From Romanomermis culicivorax (Eukaryota; Nematoda; Enoplea; Mermithida; Mermithidae): DNA of 64,000 nucleotides. The notes beneath the pieces are model-generated. The model was not told the origin of the DNA. It worked only from the letters and a program-made list of their open reading frames with translations, and did no database searches. Positions within the stretch are counted from its first letter, which is position 1; every line of letters starts with the position of its first letter. The position numbers and the translations under genes were made by a program. Where the stretch lies: contig CAWUHX010000219.1 of NCBI GenBank assembly GCA_963922205.1, forward strand, positions 434,001 through 498,000. The letters are read 5' to 3'. Of this stretch, positions 24,901 through 30,625 are shown piece after piece.

Positions 24901-27589
24901 AAATTCCCTGGGCTGCTGAACCTGGATATTCAAAAAGTATGAAGGGGTTTGAATTTGTACATGAGAATGATAAATAAAGGGTTATAAATGGAACCTACTT
25001 TTTATGTCCTCATACATGTGGTATTACCATCCATTGCCTGGAATCATACAGCTCACACATGAATATTTCATGATGTCATGTAGTAGAAAAACAAGCAACT
25101 CATACCTGTCAGTTGACTTTAGCAGTCTGTAACACTATTGGTTTACTGCCCTTATTTTTATCTGCAAAGAGTTGAATCATTGATATCACATGGGAATGAT
25201 CACAAGACGTACATGATTGCAGTTGACCATAATAAATTTAGGACTGATGCACTTTATGGATCGTTAAATTTTTTTATTTTTTTACACTAGCTAAATCTAA
25301 GCCTAGGCCTGAGCCTAAGACTAAGCCTAAGTCTAAGACTAAGCCTAAGCCTAAGCCTAAGCCTAAGCCTAAGCCTAAGCCTAAGCCTAAGCCTAAGCCT
25401 AAGCCTAAGCCTAAGCCTAAGCCTAAGCCTAAGCCTAAGCCTAAGCCTAAGCCTAAGCCTAAGCCTAAGCCTATGCCTAATCCCAAGCCTAAGACTAAGC
25501 CTAAGCACAAGCCTAGGCATAAGTCTAAGCCTAAACCTAAACCTAAGCCTGAGTCTCAACCTGGGCCGAACCCTAAGCTTAAGCCTAAGCCTAAGTCAAA
25601 GCCTAGTGAGTGTACCATACAACCTATGTACAAAGACACTTGGAAAAAATTTGATAGGGCATAACGTGCATAAGTGCCCAAATTTATACAAGTAGTGTAC
25701 TATGGGAGTATTTATGATATATCCGTCTATACAGTAGGAACTTTATCTTCTCCTGGTTTTAGAATCTGACCTACATGATGACATTTCTGTTTAGGATCTG
25801 GCCCAAAAAGTTTCATGGGGTTTTCTGTAAGGAATATGGAACATTGGTGGATGAAAGTGCCCTAGGAATCTCTCCCAAGAAATCTCGAGTAATTGTCAGC
25901 CATATCATTAGCCATTCGGTGATTCCCAACAGGATTTGTTTGTCCATTTTTGAAAAATGTCAATTATTGATTGAAAATTGTCCTAAACTGAATTTTCTTG
26001 GTGCTGAGTGCCTTGGCGCCAATTTGATTTGAAGCTATATGAACCATGTAAAAAGAATTGCTTTGTGAAGTGTACATTTTTATTGCATTACCATTGGAAC
26101 CAATGCAAAGCCATGTTAATTCATTTTTGAAAATTTTGGATTTTTTAGCTTTTCAATATTTTATCAAGGATTCGGTATAATATGGCCTAATAATTTACAT
26201 CCAGTAGTATATGTTCAACAAGCAGGGTTCTATCAAGGATATGGTAAGCATTTATTATGTGATGGCAAGCCTGTATATGTCACATGATCTATACAGTGTT
26301 AAAATGTGATCTAGACAGTTTTGCAGTGGTATTGACATCATGTCCTTATCACACATGAGTATGTAAAGTACATAAAGTTTGATGATTGAGGATCTTTCTT
26401 GACTATAAGAGAATGAGGCTATGGAAAGTTCTGGTTCCCACCAGCTGAGAGAAGGACATCTGAAGTGAGGCCTTCGACCATCATAATGACCATGGGCATG
26501 TGATGCTTTGAAATGGTTAATGAGTTTTTCATCATATGATTTTGTATCAATATGTCACATTCCATACGAACCTTCTATGTCCTGCCAGCAAAACCCCATG
26601 TGTAAAAAAGGCCAGTGGCACAACAGCTGGTCAAGTTAAAATGATCAGGTTACATTCATAAGGTTTCATATCAACTCAGGGTTTCTTGATTTGAAATTTT
26701 ATTTTTACCACTAGCATAAACCATGAGCAATGCTGATTCATACTAGAAACCTGCTTTGTATATAGTTTTCGAATCCCATCCTTTAATCAGCCCTGTTCGG
26801 CTATTACTGCCTATTTTTTTGCTGTGAAAATGAAATGTGGAAAATAAAGAATAGATATAATTTGATATTTGATTTCGGCCAGCATATAATGAATTCAAAT
26901 TTCACTTTGTTCTGAAACACAAAGTGATGTGCATAAGTTTATCAATTGTTATGCCAAAGGTTTTAGAAAAAGTGTTTTTTGAAAATATATAAAAAAATGG
27001 AAAAAATTGTAAACCTTGAAAAAATTAAGAAATCTAAATTAATCATTACAAAAAAAGGAACTGGGAAAAAATGAAATTTAGCTCTAAGAAATTTGTATGT
27101 ATAGTGTAACCATAATAAAGGCAACATTTTTCAAAAGCCATAGAAACGATTCAGCAAAACTAAGTATAACATTTGAAGGTGTGAGTTCTTTACAAATTGT
27201 GAACAGCAAAATTTTTAGTCCTATGTACCTGTAATCTTTCCTCTTCAGGTCATCATGCTGAGATATTGCAGGAAATATTTATGATACCTGCAGAACATGA
27301 CTTGACCTCATCATCTATGATAAACACTCATCCAGTTTATGGTTTCGAAGAAGAATGCAATATCCAGGTAAGACTCAAATTATCATTTTTAAAAAATTAT
27401 TACCACATGACATTGCAGCATCACGCTGGTAGACCTCTGATGCATTGTGACAAAGGAAATAAAAAATGTCTGCTACTGGGTTTGTCATCCAGCATCAACA
27501 AAGCTGCAGACGGGCAGATGATTGAAAGTTTCGTGAAGGTTCAACTATTTTTAGAATGGATTCGGAATGCAATTAAAAGCATAGTGTGA
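3887..27589 (+). CDS. Secreted multi-domain S1 protease / pseudoprotease, 12-exon model
   Basis: Gene model spanning 3887-27589, of about 960-970 residues. Exons: 3887-3955, 12180-12421, 14071-14363, 16560-16672, 17976-18564, 21108-21351, 22040-22429, 24343-24605, 25291-25605, 26149-26243, 27249-27367, 27419-27589. Reading phase agrees at every junction except the one after 25605, where the donor or a small extra exon is unresolved. Order of modules: signal peptide (1-23), active S1 domain (about 42-290, His99, Asp157, Ser242), PAN-like Cys segment (about 340-435), basic linker, half S1 domain (about 465-590), and a full-length S1 pseudodomain interrupted by a Lys-Pro tract. The product should be secreted. 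S1 plus PAN combinations are known from secreted proteases; the role here is unknown. An alternative is two proteins, since an in-phase terminal exon at 19664-19710 could end the transcript after the PAN segment. Confidence 0.72.
4187..4418 (+). repeat. Left copy of 230-bp direct repeat
   Basis: Nearly identical to 5763-5993 (roughly ten differences by eye). The two copies bracket the LTR fragment exactly: this copy ends at GTATGAGTA and the LTR begins two bases later. It lies in the first intron of gene A and has no coding potential. Confidence 0.85.
4421..4997 (-). mobile_element. LTR of a retrotransposon (3' LTR, minus strand)
   Basis: Read on the minus strand this is a 577-bp block starting TGTTATAG and ending TACAACA, so it has TG...CA ends with a 4-bp terminal inverted repeat (TGTT/AACA). 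It is preceded by a polypurine tract. Inside are a TATAAAAG box (4644-4651) and an 11-bp perfect hairpin arm pair (4573-4583 with 4591-4601). It is GC- and CpG-rich compared with its surroundings, indicating a younger insertion. No matching 5' LTR is present. Confidence 0.7.
4998..5010 (-). promoter_or_regulatory. Polypurine tract next to LTR
   Basis: On the minus strand AAGGGGGGAGGGG lies immediately upstream of the TGTTATAG start of the LTR. This is the position and composition of the plus-strand primer site of LTR retrotransposons, and it sets the element's orientation. Confidence 0.7.
5011..5762 (-). mobile_element. Internal fragment of LTR retrotransposon
   Basis: GC- and CpG-rich sequence between the polypurine tract and the right copy of the 230-bp direct repeat. 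On the minus strand it has open frames at 5248-5484 (with a hydrophobic stretch [13 protein letters not shown]) and 4947-5243, the latter running into the LTR. No reverse transcriptase, integrase or gag motif was recognised, so this is the 3'-most internal part only, possibly the end of a last open frame. The rest of the element and its 5' LTR are missing. Confidence 0.5.
5763..5993 (+). repeat. Right copy of 230-bp direct repeat
   Basis: Second copy of 4187-4418. It ends at GTATGAGTA and continues into sequence absent from the left copy (GGCTATTCG), which is probably the original flank. Confidence 0.85.
6597..7475 (+). repeat. 11-bp minisatellite (TGTATGTATAA)n
   Basis: About 870 bp of an 11-bp unit TGTATGTATAA, nearly perfect from about 7100 to 7430 and diverged at both ends. 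Because 11 is not a multiple of 3, two minus-strand frames stay open for more than 120 codons and give an 11-residue protein periodicity; this is a by-product of the repeat. It lies in the first intron of gene A. Confidence 0.95.
7507..7612 (+). repeat. 19-bp tandem repeat
   Basis: About five copies of a 19-bp unit (TTTGTATAATGTAATAGTG) join the 11-bp minisatellite on the left to the 212-bp repeat dimer on the right. The unit shares TGTATAATGTA with the minisatellite and probably arose from it. Confidence 0.85.
7612..8000. repeat. Dispersed 212-bp repeat, head-to-tail dimer
   Basis: Two units, starting at 7612 (TTGTATGGCAAC) and about 7827 (TTGTATGGCTAC), each containing CCCGAACCC, TTTTTGT, CCCTGGT and CACCCAGGAAGCC blocks. 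Other copies lie at about 8767-9065 (opposite strand), 12695-13066 and 39877-39955. The reverse strand carries TGGATTGGTTAGAAC, which resembles an RNA polymerase III box A, so a tRNA-related SINE is possible but unproved. Confidence 0.8.
8110..8480 (+). repeat. tRNA-like SINE, diverged
   Basis: The 5' part has a tRNA-like arrangement with a GACTACAAGTC anticodon-arm look-alike and a GGTTCCGTTTCCC box B-like block. The downstream part (ACAGCCTTTAATCC, TTGGAATGCTGCTTG) recurs diverged at about 11860-11975, which supports a mobile family. Confidence 0.45.
8767..9065. repeat. Dispersed 212-bp repeat, opposite orientation
   Basis: About one and a half units of the family at 7612-8000, on the opposite strand, recognised by GAAGGGCTTCCTGAGTGG, ACATCAATCCTATGGGTG and TGTATGTTACCATACAAC. 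Confidence 0.75.
9095..9215 (+). repeat. Partial tRNA-like SINE (same family as 15058-15514)
   Basis: GCTGGGTTGGCTCATTTGG, TTAGAGCATGAAAACGG and CAGCCACAAACTGAGG match the tRNA-like head of the SINE pair at 15124-15426, with decay in the T-arm. The conserved tail of that family is missing. Confidence 0.45.
9565..9890 (+). repeat. Dispersed repeat (family with 27790 and 38515)
   Basis: Shares a block beginning TATACCCTCGGCTAC and running through CTGGTACCGCCCCTGACGCT with 38515-38620, and more distantly with 27810-27890. All are in the same orientation. No coding content was recognised; it may be a fragment of a larger element. Confidence 0.5.
10880..10965 (-). repeat. tRNA-like sequence on minus strand
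   Basis: The minus strand reads GGTCTAGTGGTGAGAAC, a good box A of the Glu/Gly tRNA type, then ATTAGCCAGGAATGCTGG and a decayed box B (CTTCCACTCC). It lacks a pairing acceptor stem, so it is a SINE head or tRNA pseudogene, not a functional tRNA. Confidence 0.45.
11005..11105 (-). repeat. tRNA-like sequence on minus strand, second
   Basis: The minus strand holds GGCCGGCAGTTCAGAGCAGC as a box A-like arm, GCAGATATGCTGC as an anticodon-arm-like hairpin, and GTAGGTTCACAACTAC as a T-arm with TTCA loop. Spacing resembles a tRNA, but the D-arm is irregular; probably tRNA-derived SINE. Confidence 0.4.
11111..11258. repeat. Long inverted repeat with short loop
   Basis: Two arms of about 65 bp (GTGAAAATAAG... 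and ...CTTATTTTCAC) flank a 16-base loop containing GGTTCAACTCC, a box B-like sequence. The inner arm GGGTGTAGCCA/TGGCTACACCC is perfect. The inner part is related to the tRNA-like copy at 10880, so this may be two SINE tails in inverted arrangement. Confidence 0.7.
12180..12421 (+). CDS. Gene A exon 2: S1 propeptide, activation site and catalytic His
   Basis: Follows a strong acceptor (TTTTTTCAG). It encodes a short propeptide ending IKR, then VIGP, which corresponds to the activation cleavage and new N-terminus of chymotrypsin-fold proteases (usually R|IVGG). Next come [14 protein letters not shown] (Cys42 region) and TAAHC, with the catalytic His at about residue 99 and Cys58. It ends with two bases of a codon before GTAAGT. 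GP in place of GG after the new N-terminus is unusual. Confidence 0.85.
12695..13066. repeat. Dispersed 212-bp repeat, dimer in intron 2 of gene A
   Basis: Two diverged units of the 7612-8000 family, marked by AAAGCTTCCTATGTGGCGCC, GGGCTTCCTAGATGGTGCC, two ACATCAATCCTATAAATGG-like blocks and a final GTTACCATACAAC. Confidence 0.7.
13311..13826 (+). repeat. tRNA-Thr-like SINE, head-to-tail dimer
   Basis: Two units 250 bp apart, both starting GTTGTAGTGG (13311 and 13561). Each contains a tRNA-like head (about 13394-13468 and 13640-13713) with TAGCTCAGTTAGCAC as box A. Its anticodon arm TCTGCCTTGTATGCAGA has loop CTTGTAT and would carry TGT (Thr), followed by a decayed T-arm. Diverged copies lie at 22987-23235 and, on the minus strand, at 31640-32030. 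Confidence 0.7.
14071..14363 (+). CDS. Gene A exon 3: S1 domain with catalytic Asp
   Basis: Acceptor GTTTCAG; the first base completes the codon left open by exon 2. The segment includes [20 protein letters not shown], where the Asp of YYDLALIRL (about residue 157) aligns with Asp102 of chymotrypsin. It ends with NCTLSGWG, carrying Cys136. The donor is GTAAGG, leaving one base of a codon. Several Asn-X-Ser/Thr sites suggest glycosylation. Confidence 0.85.
15058..15286 (+). repeat. tRNA-derived SINE, unit 1
   Basis: A 229-bp unit with a tRNA-like region at 15124-15197: GCTCGGG acceptor arm pairing at 6 of 7 positions, D-arm TAGCTCAGTTGGTTAGAGC, a perfect 5-bp anticodon stem TGCGG/CCGCA with loop AGGGTAG (anticodon GGT but G instead of U at position 33), and T-arm GGGTTCAAGTCCC. 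The body and tail (ACTCGACGGCGGAGGGA) are shared with unit 2. CpG-rich, so probably young. Confidence 0.8.
15287..15514 (+). repeat. tRNA-derived SINE, unit 2
   Basis: Head-to-tail copy of the preceding unit, with about 5 percent differences by eye. The tRNA-like region is 15353-15426, with loop ACGGTAG. Related diverged dimers occur at 32058-32465, so the dimer arrangement recurs within the window. Confidence 0.8.
15518..15622 (+). repeat. 53-bp tandem duplication
   Basis: Two nearly perfect copies of a block running TTACAGTAAGCCACTCC to TTCCACTTTC, immediately after the SINE dimer. Confidence 0.85.
16560..16672 (+). CDS. Gene A exon 4: Cys-free S1 segment before the active Ser
   Basis: Acceptor GTTTTTTAG; phase fits exon 3, and the exon ends in CCA before GTAATT, in phase with the GDSGSP exon. 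It encodes about 37 residues lying between the GWG motif and the catalytic Ser. The segment has no cysteine at all, so the usual 168-182 disulfide and Cys191 are missing. By alignment the primary-specificity position (189) is Arg. If the donor is not used, the frame stops 6 bases later. The exon is supported mainly by phase and position; similarity to the family is weak here. Confidence 0.6.
16957..17256 (+). other. Intronic open frame of 99 codons, unidentified
   Basis: An ATG-started open frame in the intron between gene A exons 4 and 5. The protein is rich in Lys, Asn, Ser and Arg and has no signal peptide or recognised motif. It could be a remnant of an element's coding region. No splice signals or neighbours support it as a gene. 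Confidence 0.15.
17976..18564 (+). CDS. Gene A exon 5: active Ser of S1 domain plus PAN-like domain
   Basis: Begins after TTTGCAG with [10 protein letters not shown], the catalytic Ser motif (Ser242) and Cys201, followed by the last S1 strand and helix ([14 protein letters not shown]). A linker of about 60 residues leads to a Cys-rich segment ([25 protein letters not shown]) that resembles a PAN/apple domain, a disulfide-rich binding module. The donor after GCA A is a perfect GTAAGT. Reading through instead adds a hydrophobic stretch and a stop at 18687-18689, which could be a retained-intron form with a membrane anchor. Confidence 0.85.
19664..19710 (+). CDS. Possible alternative terminal exon of gene A
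   Basis: A very strong acceptor (long T tract, then TATGCAG at 19663) is followed by a frame that fits the one-base overhang of exon 5 and reads about 15 codons to a TAA at 19708-19710. Using it would end the protein just after the PAN-like domain and release a short, active protease form. No family evidence supports it beyond splice signal and phase. Confidence 0.3.
20227..20530 (+). repeat. Dispersed repeat, copy 1
   Basis: Shares, in the same order and orientation with 24631-24900, the blocks CAGGACAGG.GGTGG.ATACAAA, ATATGTGAAA, TGTTACTT and CAAGTATG.TTTGTTT. No coding content. Confidence 0.65.
20538..20605 (+). repeat. CTGCTGGGGGTCA short tandem repeat
   Basis: Three copies of (T/A)(C/A)TGCTGGGGGTCA spaced 18-21 bases apart. 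The same CTGCTGGGGGTCAG word occurs once in the repeat at 20230. Confidence 0.7.
21108..21351 (+). CDS. Gene A exon 6: basic linker and start of half S1 domain
   Basis: Acceptor CTTGAG gives two bases that fit the overhang of exon 5. It first encodes a strongly basic linker containing RQRRSPR and VKRGRRSS, resembling furin-type cleavage sites. It then encodes a degenerate S1 start: [10 protein letters not shown] aligns with the CGGTLVS motif, and ALVSNLCV with VLTAAHCV, so the catalytic His is replaced by Leu. It ends with AA before GTAAGA, and the next exon supplies the third base. Confidence 0.65.
22040..22429 (+). CDS. Gene A exon 7: end of half S1 domain, start of third S1 domain
   Basis: Acceptor CCTTTTAG; the phase fits exon 6. 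The first part reads like the Asp102 region of an S1 domain ([11 protein letters not shown], compare ALLKLEEPIPF) but without the Asp. It is followed directly by a new S1 start, [19 protein letters not shown], with no recognisable activation Arg/Lys-Ile. ACHGVFV carries Cys42, and TTAEC replaces TAAHC, so the catalytic His is Glu. The donor is GTAAGT after ACAT, in phase with exon 8. Confidence 0.75.
22987..23235 (+). repeat. Diverged tRNA-Thr-like SINE
   Basis: Retains TTTCCAAACCATAC, CACTTGGTTGGTGCAGTTG and the order of blocks of the unit at 13561-13826. The anticodon arm has decayed. Confidence 0.5.
24343..24605 (+). CDS. Gene A exon 8: third S1 domain, Asp102 region mutated
   Basis: Acceptor TTTTTCTAG; the first base completes the ATG codon left open by exon 7. 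[19 protein letters not shown] aligns with the HP.Y..ND(I)AL core, with Asn at the catalytic Asp position. RPISLSEEL and LSAYGWN follow as the PI.L and GW motifs; Cys136 is missing. It ends AAA T before GTAATT. A dispersed repeat starts about 25 bases downstream of the donor. Confidence 0.75.
24631..24900 (+). repeat. Dispersed repeat, copy 2
   Basis: Second copy of 20227-20530, beginning 26 bases after gene A exon 8 ends. It therefore borders the donor site of that exon without entering the coding sequence. Confidence 0.65.
25291..25605 (+). CDS. Gene A exon 9: Lys-Pro repeat exon
   Basis: Acceptor TTTTACACTAG at 25290 gives two bases that fit the overhang of exon 8. From 25293 the hexanucleotide AAGCCT is read as Lys-Pro for about 100 codons with no stop, fairly pure between about 25340 and 25470 and interrupted by Arg, Glu, Thr, Ser and His codons at both ends. 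The array ends in CCTA before a consensus GTGAGT donor at 25606. The tract would sit as a long basic polyproline-like spacer in the surface loop after the GW motif. The downstream phase does not match the exon at 26149, so the donor may instead be 25610, or a small exon may be missing. Confidence 0.55.
25317..25560 (+). repeat. (CCTAAG)n hexanucleotide array
   Basis: Nearly perfect CCTAAG units between about 25340 and 25470, with interrupted units on both sides. The array lies inside the predicted exon 9 of gene A and is read as Lys-Pro on the plus strand. The unit is not the arthropod telomere repeat TTAGG, nor TTAGGG. Confidence 0.95.
25795..26032 (+). CDS. Possible exon of gene A or intronic open frame
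   Basis: After the acceptor-like TTTCTGTTTAG at 25794 an open frame runs to a TGA at 26030-26032. It holds five cysteines ([28 protein letters not shown]) and could be part of the third S1 domain. Its phase fits only a non-consensus donor in the preceding exon, and no good donor of the right phase follows. It may equally be an alternative 3' exon that truncates the protein. Confidence 0.25.
26149..26243 (+). CDS. Gene A exon 10: third S1 domain segment
   Basis: Acceptor TTTTTTAG. Only one frame is open, reading [16 protein letters not shown] and ending GFYQGY before GTAAGC. The one-base overhang joins in phase to the exon at 27249. Similarity to the family is weak in this loop-rich region; the call rests on splice signals, the open frame and position. 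Confidence 0.5.
27249..27367 (+). CDS. Gene A exon 11: third S1 domain segment
   Basis: Acceptor CTCTTCAG. It encodes about 40 residues ending [11 protein letters not shown], with the Cys preceding the would-be active-site loop, and has a consensus GTAAGA donor in phase 0. The next exon carries the degenerate Ser motif. Confidence 0.65.
27419..27589 (+). CDS. Gene A exon 12: third S1 domain end, catalytic Ser lost
   Basis: Acceptor ACATTGCAG after a very short intron (51 bp). [10 protein letters not shown] aligns with GDSGGPLVC, so the Ser195 position is Ala and the oxyanion-hole Gly-Asp pair is His-His. [11 protein letters not shown] and [15 protein letters not shown] match the end strands and C-terminal helix of S1 proteases. 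TGA at 27587-27589 ends the protein. Confidence 0.8.
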   Translation, partial: HHAGRPLMHCDKGNKKCLLLGLSSSINKAADGQMIESFVKVQLFLEWIRNAIKSIV

Positions 27590-28260
27590 TAAAATATGAA
27601 TCATTTGTGTGGTTCATTAATCTTTAGTTGATAGAAATGTAGAATATGCGCATTTTTTGTTCCTTCTATACTTTTAGGTGGCTATATATTTTTTCATTCT
27701 ATCATGTAATTTTGGTAATTACTCAGGTGGTATATTACAATGTCTTACTTGATTGTAGTTTAAATAAATATCATGAGGTATAGACCTCTCATTATATAGA
27801 ACTGTGGTATGTATGCCCTCAGGTAATCTTTTTTCAGTCTGTGAGCTATTCCTGACTTGATTCTAACCCTGATGCTAATTGGACTGACACAGTTAAAGAC
27901 TCACTGGGAATACACAGAAACTGCCCATAGGGGTGAAAGTCTAGTCCACATAGGTGGACAAGACTAGATGATGAATGAAATACTATTATTCAAATAAGAG
28001 CAAAATGTTGGAACAACAAACATAGACATCTAGAATAATGAATGATGGCACTGGCATACACAAAACTCAGTAGAAAAACTCCATATACAAGAGCCACCAT
28101 TTCAGTCCTAGCACAATTCAGAGGGGTAATACTCATGCCAATAAGAAAAACTGAAATAACATGTGCAAATTCTCTTATATATAGCCGTGGGCTCTACTCT
28201 TCTAAGAAAAAATGTACTAAATATATAATCTGAAAACGTCAAAAAACACATTTGAAGAGG
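27590..28260. other. Intergenic region after gene A
   Basis: Holds the 3' flank of gene A; no AATAAA lies close to the stop. It also contains a diverged copy of the repeat seen at 9565 and 38515 (around 27790-27990, GATTCTAACCCTGATGCTAA). No gene is supported. Confidence 0.4.
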
Positions 28261-28520
28261 TCAGTGCAAAAAGGTGCTAAGTGACATTTTTTCAATATTT
28301 AGTTATATATACCATTGGAATCAAGCGTTCAAAGATCTATCTAATGGTGTTATTTTCAATGCAATATCTCTATTTTTGATTGAGATACTCAGTGCAAAAA
28401 GGTGCTAAGTACATAAAATTTTTCGTTTTCATATGCAAAAAGGTGCCAAGTGAAAAAAAGGCACTTAGCACCTTTTTGCATGTTAAATATTTTTTTTCCT
28501 GTCACTTAGCACCATTTTGT
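28261..28520. repeat. Clustered GCAAAAAGGTGCTAAGTGA motifs with hairpin
   Basis: The motif occurs at 28264-28285, 28392-28410 and 28434-28452 on the plus strand, and inverted at 28461-28481 and 28501-28520. The third and fourth copies form a hairpin (28433-28481) with arms of about 20 bp, one mismatch and an 8-base loop. The cluster lies just left of the hAT-like sequence and may be its subterminal region. Confidence 0.75.
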
Positions 28521-28611
28521 TAACAAGTTATAATATTAATTTTTCACTTATTACTGTGACTGTTGTTTTTAAAGTTTTCACATATTACCAAATAAATATA
28601 TTTCATCGATA

Positions 28612-28783
28612 ATGAGTCGTTTGACGTTTTCCCAAGCAATGAACAATGTTTTGGAGGAGGAATCATCTGATGAAGACCTTCCTCTTTTATCTTTACGCAA
28701 AACGTTATATGGAAATAATACAAAGTGGTGCTATGTAAAACTTCATCTAGCAATTTACATTTTTGATCAAAAAACTGGATGAC
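28612..28783 (+). pseudogene. Short open frame at the left of the hAT remnant
   Basis: ATG at 28612 opens 56 codons beginning MSRLTFSQAMNNVLEEESSD, with an acidic SSDED run, ending in TGA at 28781-28783. It may be the N-terminus of an element-encoded protein, but no domain is recognised. Confidence 0.25.
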
Positions 28784-29722
28784 ACAAATCGTGTTGAAAC
28801 ATTTGCTCACCTAATGAAAAGTCAACCCACTTTGACTACAATGAAGTTTTGAAATGGAAAGTATAATAGTAGAGGACCAAAACTCAATCAATTTGATCAA
28901 AAGCCAACTAAATACAATTCAATGAACAAGCAGTTGTCTTATGCCCAAGCTGAGAAAGAATTTAACTATAGTTGTATACTTTCTAGTATGGCAATGATAC
29001 TCACATGGATCACTCCACCTCTCAACCCAAAACTTGTTCAGTCCAAAAGCTTGAATTTTTGGCTTTAATTCTCACAATGAATCTCTTGCTCTCTGACCAA
29101 TGACCTTAAGTCAAAAAGAACAGTGTTAAAACACAAAGTAAAAATTGATTCATTCAGCCACTCTAGCTGTAATGAATGGTTGCTAGAAAGTGACAATTCC
29201 ATACACAAGCAAAGGCTTAAAGGCAACAGTGATATAGAGAATACAAATGGGGAAAATGAACTAAGCAAAGCTTAATCAACCCCCATATCAATCCCAAATA
29301 TAACAACTTGTTTAGTGAAGGTAATTTCTTCTCTTTGTTAAATTTTAAAATAAGATGAAGAGTATAAATCTCTCAGGCCAAAATTTGACTAGTCTATAGG
29401 CCAGAAAAGAACTCAAGATCAGCAGGAGAAATTGCCAAGGATTGACTTAATGCGCCAGCTTTCTACAGAAAAAAATTTACCTAACACACAAATCAAAAAT
29501 AACTGTGGACCAAAAATTATTGATTTCCAAATGTTTGATTCCTCAATTTGAGTTACTACTTCATTATTTAGAGTAGACTAGGGCTTTCTACTTTACTAGG
29601 GATGCAACAGGTATTCAACTTCCATATATTTTGGTTAGGTTTGGGTTCAGATATTGATCCAAAATTTACTCCAGTTTGGGTCCCACAATAAACATAGGTG
29701 AATTTTTTCTTGTTTTACTGCA

Positions 29723-30220
29723 TTGCCGTATACATACTTAATCATAGGTCATCTTCATTGTGTTGATGCCTCTCATTTGACATCAAAAATAAAAAGGCCA
29801 GCCAAAGAACAAACAAAGCAAAACAAAAACACCTACTCTATGGATGACTTGGCTTGTGAATCAGATAGCAGTTCAGAAGAAAATACTCAACAAGCTAAAA
29901 TGGTTATGCCTAATATGCTAATCTTGAACATGCTTCCTCAATCCATGCTTTATCCTGTGACTGAAAATTATGAAGAGAAAAAAACTACTAGGGATTCATG
30001 GAGACCCTTTGGATTGATGGTAACTGAACAAAAAAACTTCCAAATTTCACACCATGTTGTAAGAAGGTATTTAGCACAATTGCTAAACTCAGTGTCATCA
30101 GAAAGACTGTTTATTCATGCAGGTTTGATTTATGAACCATGTCAAAACAGGATGTAGAGTGAAACTGCTAAAAAATTATTGTTTGTTAAAATTAATTTGT
30201 TAAAATGCAATTAAAAAACA
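29723..30220 (+). pseudogene. hAT transposase C-terminus, disrupted
   Basis: The frame open at 29723-30157 ends VVRRYLAQLLNSVSSERLF, IHAGLIYEP and QNRM, which matches the hAT family dimerisation domain (RKYLA.P.TS..SERVFS.AG.....RNRL). A TAG stop interrupts right after QNRM. The same frame then continues SETAKKLLFVK, matching the end of that domain, to about 30220. The upstream catalytic part is not recognisable. A dead copy of a cut-and-paste DNA transposon. Confidence 0.75.
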
Positions 30221-30361
30221 TTAATAATTAAATGTTGTTGTTGATGGATTGATTTTCTAGAATATAGCTGCTCTAAAGTCACACATAAACTGGAATAATA
30301 CCTGAATATATTGTCAAAAATATATGAGTTTGGTTCAGGTTCAGGTAGCTGAAAATAGCTC

Positions 30362-30625
30362 CAGTACCCCAGACATGCACAGCAAGAATTTCCCAGAGGG
30401 GGTCCATGGACTTTTTTCTCTGCAGGATAGGTGGGTTGGGTGAGCACTAGAACAAAAACGAGTTCAGCAAGCCAGTTTTTCATACAAAATATGCACAAAA
30501 ATCATGGAAAAAGCTGTCTTGGATAAAGTTCAGAGGGGTGTGTGACGATTTTTTTGGTGAGGGGGTGGCCAGGGTCTCAGGTATGGGGGTTACCTCCCAT
30601 TACCCCCTATATGCATGTATGCAGT
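30362..30625 (+). repeat. Dispersed repeat shared with a CCT6 intron
   Basis: CATACAAAATATGCACAAAA, AAGCTGTCTT, AGAGGGGTGTGTGACGATTT and GGGGG-rich blocks match the reverse complement of about 55960-56170, and more weakly 36225-36300. The family therefore occurs on both sides of the composition boundary near 52 kb. Confidence 0.65.

Noticed and set aside
25274..25559. Minus-strand Leu-Gly and Leu-Arg repeat proteins
   Set aside because: Complement frames of the hexanucleotide array; the plus-strand Lys-Pro frame is the one supported by splice sites and phase.
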